Part shown: in pieces, positions 6,195-13,868 of the stretch | Layout of the letters: each line of letters begins with the position of its first letter | Position numbering within the stretch: the first letter of the stretch is position 1 | Origin: Myroides odoratus DSM 2801 | GTDB taxonomy: Bacteria; Bacteroidota; Bacteroidia; Flavobacteriales; Flavobacteriaceae | Assembly (NCBI RefSeq): GCF_000243275.1 | Contig: NZ_CM001437.1 | Span: 1,247,150-1,266,122, forward strand | Direction of reading: 5' to 3' | DNA: 18,973 bases | Made by a program: the position numbers and the translations under genes | Notes under the pieces: generated by a model | Databases searched by the model: none | Seen by the model: only the letters and a program-made list of their open reading frames with translations | Told to the model about the DNA's origin: nothing

Positions 6195-6968
6195 ATGCTA
6201 CAAACGAAGGACTTAACGATTGGATACTCCCAAGGAAAAAAGCCAACACCTCCCATTCAAAAAGAGCTCAATCTTCAGCTAAAGTCTCAAACTTTAACTA
6301 CTTTGCTCGGCATCAATGGTATTGGTAAATCAACCTTGATTCGAACTTTAACAGGGCATCTCCAACCTTTGCAAGGCATGATTACGTTAAATGGTCGAGA
6401 TTTTACTTCGTATTCTGCAGCTGAACGCGCCAAAGAAATCAGCGTTGTTTTAACCGATCCTATTCCCCATTCCAATTTAAGTGTATTAGAAGTCTTGCAA
6501 ATTAGTAGAATTCCCTATATCGACTGGAAATCTACTCCTACTAAAGAAGATACTTATTGGATTGAAAAAGCAATTGACCTTACTGCTATAGCTGCTTTCA
6601 TTCAGCAACCTTTACTGAATTTAAGTGATGGACAATTACAACGCGTTTTCATTGCACGAGCATTGGCTCAAAATACACCTTTGATTATCTTAGACGAACC
6701 TGCGAGCCATTTGGACTTGAATCACAAAGTGAAGCTATACCAATTATTACAACAACTCACACAACAAGAAAATAAAACCATTCTCTTTTCTAGTCACGAT
6801 ATTGAACTAGCCCTTCAATTTGCTGACGAAGCGATTGTACTTCAACCTCATGGTTATATGCAAAACACCATTGAAAACTTAACTTCCAATGGTGTTTTTG
6901 ATCATTTTTTTGAAGATGACATCCTCCAATTTGACAGAGACACAAAGCGCTTTACTCTTGCTCTGTAG
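6195..6968 (+). CDS. ABC transporter ATP-binding protein (FhuC/HmuV-like)
   Basis: 257 residues, one nucleotide-binding domain. Walker A GINGIGKST (39-47), signature LSDGQ (143-147), Walker B LIILDEP (163-169), D-loop SHLD (171-174), H-loop H201 in SSHD. The Q-loop position, where FhuC-type proteins have LPQ, is L86-T87-D88, so the usual Gln is replaced by Asp. Overall similarity is to ATPases of iron-siderophore, haem or cobalamin importers, which act at the inner membrane with a FecCD permease and a binding protein. No permease or binding-protein gene is in this window, so its partner is encoded elsewhere or lost. The last 17 nt overlap the 3' end of the convergent CDF gene. Confidence 0.85.
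   Translation: MLQTKDLTIGYSQGKKPTPPIQKELNLQLKSQTLTTLLGINGIGKSTLIRTLTGHLQPLQGMITLNGRDFTSYSAAERAKEISVVLTDPIPHSNLSVLEVLQISRIPYIDWKSTPTKEDTYWIEKAIDLTAIAAFIQQPLLNLSDGQLQRVFIARALAQNTPLIILDEPASHLDLNHKVKLYQLLQQLTQQENKTILFSSHDIELALQFADEAIVLQPHGYMQNTIENLTSNGVFDHFFEDDILQFDRDTKRFTLAL
6862..6898 (-). terminator. Hairpin inside the ABC gene, probable terminator of the CDF operon
   Basis: A perfect 12-bp stem (AAAACACCATTG with CAATGGTGTTTT, 13-base loop) lies within the ABC coding sequence, 54 nt past the CDF stop on the minus strand. The T tract on the minus side is only four bases, so strength is uncertain. No other hairpin serves the CDF operon's 3' end. Confidence 0.5.
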
Positions 6969-7953
6969 TACAAGTATGTCGTTTATTTTTTGAAACGTTT
7001 TCTATTGTCCACTTAATTTGTTTGACGAAAGGTTCTTTTCTAAATGGGCAATCTTGTTTGCTGCATATACTACATGAAAATGTCTTGCAATCATCCATGT
7101 GCACAAAGAGTTCTAAATCATCACCAAAGTGTTCACTTATCTCCTTTTCTAACAATTCGACTTCCTTGTGTCCTTCAACAATTGTAAAATACCAAGGGAC
7201 AGTCATATGGCAATCGAAATGCAAAACACTTCCATATTTAATGATACGCATATTGTGCAAATCAATCCAATTTTCTTTCCTATTGTGTTCTAAATATGCT
7301 ACAACCTCTTCTAGTAAAGCCTCATCTGTTTCATCCATAATACCTGAAACAGCACCACGAACAATTTTATATCCTGTTACAATTATAATAAAAGCAAAAA
7401 CTAGAGCAACCGCCCCATCCAGCCAGTGTAAATTAGTAAAATACAGCAACAATAAACCGATAATAATTCCTAAGGTGGAATAGGTATCAGATTGCAAATG
7501 TTTTCCACTAGCAACTAAAGCTAACGATTTATTTGTTTTTCCTTTTTTAATAGCATACCAACCTAAAATAAAATTCACAATTGCAGTAATGGCAACTAAA
7601 TAAATTCCATAATCCAATTGTCCAATAGGCTGAGGATTAATTAAATTGCGTACAGCTTCAAAAATAATAGCAATACCTGCCATAATAATCAGCCCTCCCT
7701 CAATTGTTGCAGAAATAAATTCCACTTTCCCATGTCCATAAGGGTGATTTCGATCTCGAGGTTGTGCTGAAAGATATAAGCTATATAAACCGATAAAGCC
7801 GCTAATCACATTCACTACACTTTCCAAAGCATCTGTAAAAATCGCTACAGATCGAGTCATATACCAGGCAACTAGCTTGATAATAAACAAGAGTACCCCT
7901 ACAATTGCTATTATTTTCTGAAATTGGTAATTCTCATTTGCTTTACTACTCAT
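6952..7953 (-). CDS. Cation diffusion facilitator (CDF) metal transporter
   Basis: 333 residues, inner membrane, about six transmembrane helices in the first 200 residues and then a cytoplasmic domain. CDF proteins export divalent metals (Zn, Fe, Mn, Co, Cd) in exchange for protons. Markers: F39-T-D-A-L-E-S-V-V-N48 in helix 2, HPYGHGKVE (70-78), and H152-L-Q-S-D156 in helix 5, equivalent to the second half of the YiiP transport site. The helix-2 pair aligns as E44/N48, not Asp/Asp. The C-terminal end has C289-x4-C294-x2-C297-x4-C302, a probable extra metal site. It follows the pseudouridine synthase gene by 11 nt and is the last gene of that operon. Metal specificity cannot be read from the sequence. 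Confidence 0.9.
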   Translation of the reverse strand: MSSKANENYQFQKIIAIVGVLLFIIKLVAWYMTRSVAIFTDALESVVNVISGFIGLYSLYLSAQPRDRNHPYGHGKVEFISATIEGGLIIMAGIAIIFEAVRNLINPQPIGQLDYGIYLVAITAIVNFILGWYAIKKGKTNKSLALVASGKHLQSDTYSTLGIIIGLLLLYFTNLHWLDGAVALVFAFIIIVTGYKIVRGAVSGIMDETDEALLEEVVAYLEHNRKENWIDLHNMRIIKYGSVLHFDCHMTVPWYFTIVEGHKEVELLEKEISEHFGDDLELFVHMDDCKTFSCSICSKQDCPFRKEPFVKQIKWTIENVSKNKRHTCTTEQE

Positions 7954-7964
7954 ACAACTTGTAT

Positions 7965-8528
7965 TTATACTCTTGAAACTTCTTTTACTTCCCCTACTTG
8001 TAATCCTTCTAATGTAATATCTCCGATTCGAACGCGAACCAATCGCAAAGTAGGAAATCCAACATTCGCTGTCATTTTTCTGACTTGCCTAAACTTTCCT
8101 TCTGTTAGTACAATGCGTATCCAACTTGTTGGCCCATGTCTTTCATCGCGTATTCTTCGTCCTACACCAATCCAATTAGGCACTGCTGACAGGCCTTCAA
8201 CTTCGCACTCTTTTGTAACATACTTTTCCCCTTTGACACCAATTTCCACTCCTTTTCGCAATAGATCAATTGCTTCATCTGTGATTTGACCATCAACTTG
8301 AGCATAGTATTCTTTTTCATATTTTTCACCACGTACGCGCTCACTTGTCATTCCATCCGTAGTCAACAACAGCAACCCTTCTGAATTTTCATCTAAACGC
8401 CCAATAGCCATAGTGCCCTCTGGGAAGTCAAATAATTCTCCTAGTTTCTTTTTTGTTCTCTTTTTCTCGTAAATAAATTGGCTGATATATCCATGAGGCT
8501 TATACAGGAGAAAATGTCTGTGTTCCAT
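7965..8528 (-). CDS. rRNA pseudouridine synthase, RluE/RsuA family
   Basis: 187 residues from the chosen start. It has the family's opening YKPHGYISQF (9-18) and the catalytic motif GRLDENSEGLLLLTTDG (43-59), in which D46 is the nucleophile that attacks uridine. Later strands include KEYYAQVDG, IGVGRRIRDERHG and the LTEGKFRQVRKM signature. There is no N-terminal S4 domain, as in E. coli RluE, which modifies U2457 of 23S rRNA; the exact target here is inferred. An in-frame ATG at 8546 would overlap the hydrolase gene; MEHRHFLLYKPHG at 8528 starts 7 nt after the hydrolase stop and fits the family. Second gene of a three-gene operon. Confidence 0.9.
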   Translation of the reverse strand: MEHRHFLLYKPHGYISQFIYEKKRTKKKLGELFDFPEGTMAIGRLDENSEGLLLLTTDGMTSERVRGEKYEKEYYAQVDGQITDEAIDLLRKGVEIGVKGEKYVTKECEVEGLSAVPNWIGVGRRIRDERHGPTSWIRIVLTEGKFRQVRKMTANVGFPTLRLVRVRIGDITLEGLQVGEVKEVSRV

Positions 8529-8535
8529 TATTATA

Positions 8536-9351
8536 CTACTTTTCAAAAGTTTTATCGTAAAAAGAATTAATTGCTTCGATGTATCCCTGTCCGTGATACG
8601 TGTTTGTCATGGCTTGAAAGCCTTGTAAATGCCCTCCTTTAAAAATAACCACCTGACTTTTAACATTCAAAGGTTTCACACGATTGCTCTCGTGTACGGT
8701 TGTCAAGCCATCGCGATCTCCCGCAAAAAACAATACAGGAATTGATAAACGCGTAAGTGCTTTATCATAATCTCGCGCTTGTTCAGGTAATTTTATTTCT
8801 TTCTCTAAAAATCCATCTAATTTGGCAACAATCGCTTTGGGGCTTACCATAAATCCATCTGCTATCAAATAATCATAGGGTTCAACATCATAGGCAAGTA
8901 CAGCAGCAAGAGTTCCTGTAGACAAAGCCCAAACGCCTATCTTGGTTTGAAACTTACTTTTTGTATAAGCAACAACTGCTTGTAAATCAGTTGCAAATTC
9001 GTCGTAGTACAACTGATCTTCCTCTAAAGGAAAGGCATCACTTTCGCCAAATCCACGATAGTCAAACAGTACTACATGATAACCTTGGTTGACTACTTCT
9101 ATGACTTGTCTCAACCAATAGGACATATTTCCCGTATCACCATAAGCTAAAACCAACGTTCGATTTAGTTTTTTCTCTTCCTTCGCATATAAGATCCACG
9201 TATTTAACGCGTACCCATCAGGGGTTTTAATGCGAACCTCTTCATATTTAAAATTTGAATTTACGGGATCATCTACATATTCCTTTATCGGATTTACAGC
9301 TCCCACTAGATTCACAATCAACAAAGTAAATAAACAAAGTAAATATTTCAT
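8536..9351 (-). CDS. Secreted alpha/beta hydrolase
   Basis: 271 residues with an N-terminal signal peptide (hydrophobic 4-18, cleavage near A18), so it is probably periplasmic or secreted. The alpha/beta hydrolase fold is seen in LVLAYGDTGN (oxyanion region), VVLFDYRGFGESD (93-105), the nucleophile elbow W141-A-L-S144-T-G146, the acid strand PVLFFAGDRDG with D212 or D214, and H241 in KGGHLQG. The elbow is A-x-S-x-G where most relatives have G-x-S-x-G. Similar proteins are annotated as serine aminopeptidase-like or esterase; the substrate is unknown. First gene of the operon with the pseudouridine synthase and CDF transporter, though the three share no obvious pathway. Confidence 0.8.
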   Translation of the reverse strand: MKYLLCLFTLLIVNLVGAVNPIKEYVDDPVNSNFKYEEVRIKTPDGYALNTWILYAKEEKKLNRTLVLAYGDTGNMSYWLRQVIEVVNQGYHVVLFDYRGFGESDAFPLEEDQLYYDEFATDLQAVVAYTKSKFQTKIGVWALSTGTLAAVLAYDVEPYDYLIADGFMVSPKAIVAKLDGFLEKEIKLPEQARDYDKALTRLSIPVLFFAGDRDGLTTVHESNRVKPLNVKSQVVIFKGGHLQGFQAMTNTYHGQGYIEAINSFYDKTFEK

Positions 9352-9376
9352 TTGCGGCGATATTTTAAATAAAAAT

Positions 9377-9384
9377 CAAAGATA
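9377..9384 (-). promoter_or_regulatory. -7 element of the hydrolase/pseudouridine synthase/CDF operon
   Basis: The minus strand reads TATCTTTG (TAnnTTTG), 25 nt upstream of the hydrolase ATG. A TTG occurs 16 nt further upstream, close to the usual -33 spacing. Confidence 0.65.
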
Positions 9385-9521
9385 CAACAATACTTCCTTC
9401 CAAATAATTGCAAGCTTTCAAAAAAAGGCATACTAATGATATTCTAATATTTTTCAGTTCCCTTTCTTCTTGTTCAAGAGAAAAAGCTGAGACATTATAA
9501 GGCTATCATTTAATAAATTCA

Positions 9522-9529
9522 TACTTTTG
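9522..9529 (+). promoter_or_regulatory. pepT: -7 element of pepT
   Basis: TACTTTTG matches TAnnTTTG and lies 21 nt upstream of the ATG at 9551. It argues against any start upstream of that ATG, such as the TTG at 9527, which lies inside the box. Confidence 0.65.
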
Positions 9530-9550
9530 TTAGATATAAAATTTAATACT

Positions 9551-10798
9551 ATGCAACATATTATTGATCGTTTCATCAGTTATGTAACTGTTGATACTGA
9601 GTCTGATCCTTCTTCTCAAACCTGTCCAAGTACTGAAAAGCAATGGGATTTAGCAAACAAATTAGTTGAAGAACTAAAACAAATTGGTCTAGAAGACGTA
9701 ACAATAGATGAAAACGCATATGTGATGGCTACTTTGCCAAGCAATGTAGAGCACGAAGTACCTACGATTGGTTTTATTGCGCACTTTGACACTTCACCTG
9801 ATTTTTCTGGTGCAAATGTAAAACCGCAAATTGTAACTAACTACGATGGTGGGGATATCGTTTTAAACAAAGAACTAAACATTGTTTTATCACCTTCATA
9901 CTTTAAAGATCTATTACAATATAAAGGTCAAACGTTAATCACTACTGATGGAACTACTTTACTAGGAGCAGACGACAAAGCTGGAATTACAGAGATTGTT
10001 TCAGCTATGGAGTATTTGGTACAACATCCAGAAATCAAACACGGAAAAATTCGAATTGGCTTTACACCAGATGAAGAAATCGGACGTGGAGCACACTTAT
10101 TTGATGTAAAGAAATTTGGTGCTGAATGGGCTTACACAATGGATGGAAGTCAAATTGGAGAATTAGAATACGAAAACTTCAACGCAGGATATGCGAAATT
10201 GACGTTCTCTGGAAAAAGTGTTCACCCTGGATATGCAAAAGGAAAAATGATTAACTCTATTCTTTTAGCAAACAAATTCATCAATAAATTACCAAAAGAT
10301 GAAGTGCCTCAAAAAACAACTGGATATGAAGGATTTTTCCACGTACACACAGTAAGTGGAAGTATCGAAGAATCAGTAGTTGAGTTGATTATCCGCGATC
10401 ATAACTTGAAAAAATACGAGCAGAGAAAAGTATTTATTGACAAGTTAGCGAAGAAATTCAACAAAAAACACAACAAAAAATTTGGTGGACCTATTGTTTC
10501 TTGTGAAATCGGAGATCAGTATTTCAATATGAAACAAAAAGTAGAACCTGTAATGCATATTGTTGATACAGCAGAACAAGCGATGAAAGATTTAGGTATT
10601 AAGCCTCTTATCAAAGCAATTCGCGGTGGAACTGATGGATCTCAATTATCTTATATGGGATTACCATGTCCTAATATTTTTGCAGGTGGACATAACTTCC
10701 ATGGGAAGTATGAATATGTACCTGTAGAAAGCATGGTAAAAGCTACAGAAGTAATCGTTAAGATTGCTGAGCTAACAGCTACTAATGCAGCTAAATAA
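9551..10798 (+). CDS. pepT: Peptidase T (tripeptide aminopeptidase)
   Basis: 415 residues, a cytoplasmic M20 zinc peptidase that removes the N-terminal residue from tripeptides. The two-zinc site is visible: H78-F-D80 in [13 protein letters not shown]141 in LLGADDKAG (bridging ligand), the catalytic E175 and ligand E176 in TPDEEIGRG, the Asp of YTMDGSQIG, and the C-terminal His of [12 protein letters not shown]. The dimerisation insert lies between about 205 and 320. Length matches the E. coli enzyme closely. [20 protein letters not shown] is the classical start of the family; the longer reading frame begins in the promoter. Monocistronic, with its own promoter and terminator. Confidence 0.96.
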   Translation: MQHIIDRFISYVTVDTESDPSSQTCPSTEKQWDLANKLVEELKQIGLEDVTIDENAYVMATLPSNVEHEVPTIGFIAHFDTSPDFSGANVKPQIVTNYDGGDIVLNKELNIVLSPSYFKDLLQYKGQTLITTDGTTLLGADDKAGITEIVSAMEYLVQHPEIKHGKIRIGFTPDEEIGRGAHLFDVKKFGAEWAYTMDGSQIGELEYENFNAGYAKLTFSGKSVHPGYAKGKMINSILLANKFINKLPKDEVPQKTTGYEGFFHVHTVSGSIEESVVELIIRDHNLKKYEQRKVFIDKLAKKFNKKHNKKFGGPIVSCEIGDQYFNMKQKVEPVMHIVDTAEQAMKDLGIKPLIKAIRGGTDGSQLSYMGLPCPNIFAGGHNFHGKYEYVPVESMVKATEVIVKIAELTATNAAK

Positions 10799-10812
10799 TA
10801 TAGCACACATAC

Positions 10813-10845
10813 AAAAAAGGAGATTCAAATGAATCTCCTTTTTTT
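10813..10845. terminator. Bidirectional terminator between pepT and the TelA gene
   Basis: AGGAGATTC and GAATCTCCT (10818-10826, 10831-10839) form a stem with loop AAAT, bordered by A and T tracts on both sides. It lies between the convergent pepT and TelA-family genes, 14 nt from the pepT stop and 11 nt from the TelA stop, so it can serve both. Confidence 0.85.
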
Positions 10846-10856
10846 ATTTCATTTTT

Positions 10857-11945
10857 TTACTTGCTAGTTGCTGTAGCGTTTCCTATCAAGTGTTTCTTTA
10901 ATTCACTTTCTTGTTCAATTAATTCGATTTCAACCGCTCTACGTTTTCCTTTTCCTTCTTCTTGAATGCGAACAATTTCATCTATCGTACTAATAATATC
11001 CGCATTTACTTTGCGAATTGTTTCAATATCTACAATTCCTCGCTCCGTTTCTTTTGCAATTTTAACCGTTGAATCTTTCAACATTTCGCTATTTCTAGTC
11101 AACAATTCATTTGTTGCATCAGTTATAGCTTGTTGAGCGCTTAATGCTTGTTGTGATCGCGCAATTCCCAAGGTCAAAATCATCTGATTTTTCCACAAAG
11201 GAATAGTATTAACAATACTCGATTGCAGTTTTTCCATCAACATTAAACTATTATTTTGCACCATTCGAATCTGTGGAGAAGATTGAAGGATAATCATGCG
11301 TGTCAATTTCAAATCGTGTACTTTTCGATCGAAGCGAATCACTTGTTGTTCCAAATCTTTATACGCCTGAATTTTCGCAGGATCTTGTTCTTGCTCAACT
11401 TCAGCCTTAGCTCTTGGCAATTCGATTGTATTTAGTTCCTGTAATTTCTCATCTCCTGCAGCTATATATAAAGACAACTCCTTGAAGTAATTTTTATTCT
11501 CATCAAAGAGTTTATCAAACATAGCCACATCTTTCATCATTAACTTATAATGACGCTCCAATTGTAGTTCTATTCCATTAATATTTGTTTCAACCTTGCT
11601 GTATTGCGCTTGCAAACGAGCTATTTTTTTCTTTAAGGTATCCAAAAAAGGAAAAAAACTTTTCTTATTTGCAATTCCTTCAAATGATTTTACCTCTTCT
11701 CGTAAAGAAACTAATATTCCTGACGTTTCTCCCAAATCCCTCGTTTGTACTTGTTTTAAAATCTCAGTCGCGAAAGAACTTGCTTTTAATTGACTACTTG
11801 ATCCATATTGAATCACTTGGGTCGTATTCGTTAAATCAATACTCTTTTTATAGTTTTCAATTTTAACTATTTCCTCTGGTGTAAATTCTACTTTAACTTC
11901 AGACACTGCATTTTCAGCGCGCATTTGTTGAATATCTTTTTCCAT
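10857..11945 (-). CDS. TelA/KlaA family protein (toxic anion resistance family)
   Basis: 362 residues, full length for the family. The protein is mostly alpha-helical with long heptad-like stretches (about 60-180 and 290-350) and has no signal or membrane segment, so it is cytoplasmic. Recognisable family parts: the helical core LKKKIARLQAQYSKVETNINGIE, VIRFDRKVHDLKLTRMIILQSSPQIRMVQNNS, and LQSSIVNTIPLWKNQMILTLGIARSQQALSAQ, the most conserved section. Members were first linked to tellurite resistance on plasmids, but the molecular role is unknown. Here it is the last gene of an operon with two membrane proteins, like yaaN beside xpaC in Bacillus, which suggests a membrane-associated complex. 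Confidence 0.88.
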   Translation of the reverse strand: MEKDIQQMRAENAVSEVKVEFTPEEIVKIENYKKSIDLTNTTQVIQYGSSSQLKASSFATEILKQVQTRDLGETSGILVSLREEVKSFEGIANKKSFFPFLDTLKKKIARLQAQYSKVETNINGIELQLERHYKLMMKDVAMFDKLFDENKNYFKELSLYIAAGDEKLQELNTIELPRAKAEVEQEQDPAKIQAYKDLEQQVIRFDRKVHDLKLTRMIILQSSPQIRMVQNNSLMLMEKLQSSIVNTIPLWKNQMILTLGIARSQQALSAQQAITDATNELLTRNSEMLKDSTVKIAKETERGIVDIETIRKVNADIISTIDEIVRIQEEGKGKRRAVEIELIEQESELKKHLIGNATATSK

Positions 11946-11952
11946 AGTGTAG

Positions 11953-12001
11953 CACTAGATTTCTCTAGTTTTTATAAGCGTTAACAAATTATCATCTAGT
12001 G
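11953..12001. repeat. Inverted repeat in the leader before the TelA gene
   Basis: CACTAGAT (11953-11960) and ATCTAGTG (11994-12001) form an 8-bp perfect inverted repeat spaced by 33 nt, with a further CTAG inside. It fills much of the 113-nt gap between the second membrane-protein gene and the TelA ATG. It may be an operator, processing site or attenuator; no T run follows it. Confidence 0.4.
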
Positions 12002-12058
12002 TTATTTTCATTTTTTTCACGTTGTCGATACTAAAATTTCGATTGCATTCCCTAGCTC

Positions 12059-12850
12059 TTAAAGTAAACCATCGTTGCGCAAAGACGCTAAATAAACGTC
12101 TGCTTCTACTTCTGCTACGCGATTTTGCTGTTTCATTTCATCCAACACTTCTTGTCGAATTGCACTCAAAGCAATATCTAATGTTTGTCTTAACTTTTCC
12201 TTTACGCGACGAATTGAATTTCCTTCCAATTTACTCAATTCTACTTGGTGAAATTGCCTCAACAAACTAGTCAAGGAGAAAACATGCCGCTCAATAAACA
12301 AAGCTGTTTGTCCTTCTTTAAGACTGTTGATCTTCGTCAACAAAGCAACTAAATCGACAATTTGACTGGAAACTTTTTCATCTAAAATAGCGATATCCCA
12401 ACGTTTCAATTCTTCAACAAAATCAAGTAAGGTTGTCACTTCGCGTATTTCCTTACTTCGAATGAGTGCAACATAATCATATTCCTCCCAGTCCAATTCC
12501 ATAAACTCTTTTAAATGTTCTCGTTGCAAGAATTCTCTTGTATTTGCACCTAGTAAAATCACCGAATAAAAGAGGAAACTTCCAAACAACAACATACTTA
12601 GAATCATATGAAAATTATCATTAAAACCAATAGAAGCTTTAATCATGATGCCTATCACAATCCAATTTAAAAGATTAAGGCCAAATAAAATACCAACACC
12701 TCTTAATCCCTCCATCATTTTGGTCATTTTCGCTTGTTTTCCCATATACCAAATACCAAAAGGCAGAAAAACAGGAACGATTAAACACCCTAAAAGTATA
12801 CTTCCTTTTTTTATTTCCCAGATGATATTTTTTTCAGTTAGCCACCCCAT
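12059..12850 (-). CDS. Membrane protein, XpaC-like (TelA partner)
   Basis: 263 residues. Three hydrophobic segments (about 17-37, 49-70, 81-101) are followed by a soluble alpha-helical part of about 160 residues. After the last membrane helix comes REFLQREHLKEFMELDWEEY, matched by REYLERLDLKQYMKLEADV in the upstream gene, and both proteins end alike (ADVYLASLRNDGLL and ADFYKNYVQAKGLI), so the two are paralogues. The arrangement (membrane anchor, helical tail ending near DGLL, next to a TelA gene) suggests the XpaC family, but this is from memory and tentative. Its ATG overlaps the upstream stop by one base (TAATG), implying translational coupling. Function unknown. Confidence 0.65.
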   Translation of the reverse strand: MGWLTEKNIIWEIKKGSILLGCLIVPVFLPFGIWYMGKQAKMTKMMEGLRGVGILFGLNLLNWIVIGIMIKASIGFNDNFHMILSMLLFGSFLFYSVILLGANTREFLQREHLKEFMELDWEEYDYVALIRSKEIREVTTLLDFVEELKRWDIAILDEKVSSQIVDLVALLTKINSLKEGQTALFIERHVFSLTSLLRQFHQVELSKLEGNSIRRVKEKLRQTLDIALSAIRQEVLDEMKQQNRVAEVEADVYLASLRNDGLL

Positions 12851-13656
12851 TATATTAATCCTTTAGCTTGTACATAATTTTTATAGAAATCTGCTTCACT
12901 TGTCATCGACATCACCTCTACATCAAACATTCCTATTAGTTCGTTTTCAAATGCTGTTTTTGCTAATGCAATCACTTCTCTAAGTCTCGTTTTAAATTTT
13001 TCCGTTTCTGGGTCAACTAAAGGCAAGTCTTGCAGTTCGACATACTGCTTTAAAATACTCTCCAAAGCGGACGAATGTTTAAGAAAAAAGAGCTTACTTC
13101 TTTCTTCCTCCTTTTCCACGATTAAACTCGCTAAATGTTCCATTTCTTGCAAATTCTCTTGCATGGTTACATCTGATATTTTCGCTCGAAACCCTGCTAA
13201 CATAGCCGAGAAAACATCCTTTTCATCGGGTTCATTTGTTTGCAATTTCAAAATACTGTCTTTCATTTCGCGATAACTGTAGGAAACATCTGCTTCTAGC
13301 TTCATGTATTGTTTTAAATCCAATCGCTCTAAATATTCTCGAATATAGAAGGACATAAAAACAACAAAGACATAAGTGCTTCCAAACATTAGGAAAACGG
13401 CATTCATTAAATTATCTATTGTGTTCTCAGAGGAAGAACTCAAAAAGAGTAGTACAATCATAACCAAAATATGAATAGCTAATACAACAAGTGATTTCAT
13501 CACCCAAGAAGTGTAGGACACGCGATTGGCGGCAATAAGAATTACTAAGGGAGCAAAAGCTCCATAAGAAAATAACGAACAAACAACCAACACGACGAAC
13601 AAAGAAAAAGTTTGAGATAATTCCCACAACCGGCTTCTATCTGTATATCTTCCCAT
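12850..13656 (-). CDS. Membrane protein, paralogue of the next gene (TelA operon)
   Basis: 268 residues from the ATG at 13656. Three or four hydrophobic segments lie in the first 110 residues, then a helical soluble region with charged heptads (LEADVSYSYREMKDSILKL, LFFLKHSSALESILKQY). The soluble part aligns with that of the downstream gene over its whole length. A longer reading frame starts at a TTG (13677), but MGRYTDRSRLWELS is more plausible. First gene of the operon: a -7 element lies 87 nt upstream. Function unknown; the location suggests that the pair anchors or regulates the TelA-family protein at the inner membrane. Confidence 0.65.
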   Translation of the reverse strand: MGRYTDRSRLWELSQTFSLFVVLVVCSLFSYGAFAPLVILIAANRVSYTSWVMKSLVVLAIHILVMIVLLFLSSSSENTIDNLMNAVFLMFGSTYVFVVFMSFYIREYLERLDLKQYMKLEADVSYSYREMKDSILKLQTNEPDEKDVFSAMLAGFRAKISDVTMQENLQEMEHLASLIVEKEEERSKLFFLKHSSALESILKQYVELQDLPLVDPETEKFKTRLREVIALAKTAFENELIGMFDVEVMSMTSEADFYKNYVQAKGLI

Positions 13657-13742
13657 ACAATTTACAATTTCCAGCAAATAGAAAACAAAAAAGCCTTCTA
13701 TTCACAATAAATCTTATTAATAAAAGTTAAAATAACAAGTAT

Positions 13743-13750
13743 CAAATATA
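13743..13750 (-). promoter_or_regulatory. -7 element of the TelA operon
   Basis: The minus strand reads TATATTTG, an exact TAnnTTTG match, giving a 5' leader of roughly 80 nt ahead of the first membrane-protein gene. Confidence 0.6.
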
Positions 13751-13772
13751 ATTTTAAATCATTGAATAACAT

Positions 13773-13800
13773 AAAAAAAACGCTTAATTATCGCGTTTTT
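13773..13800 (-). terminator. Terminator of the GNAT gene
   Basis: AAAAACGC and GCGTTTTT form an 8-bp stem with a nine-base loop; on the minus strand it is followed by Ts. It lies about 70 nt past the acetyltransferase stop and before the TelA operon promoter, so it separates the two units. Confidence 0.7.
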
Positions 13801-13868
13801 ACAGCCTAAACCTTCTTTACATATAGGCGTATTCCACACTCACTATAAGTTCCCTCAAGTACAATCTG

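Noticed and set aside
7022..7483. 153-codon plus-strand reading frame
   Set aside because: Antisense to the well-supported CDF gene, with a Ser/Cys-rich composition typical of shadow frames.
12022..12270. 82-codon plus-strand reading frame
   Set aside because: Lies mostly antisense to the second membrane-protein gene of the TelA operon; no promoter or family similarity.
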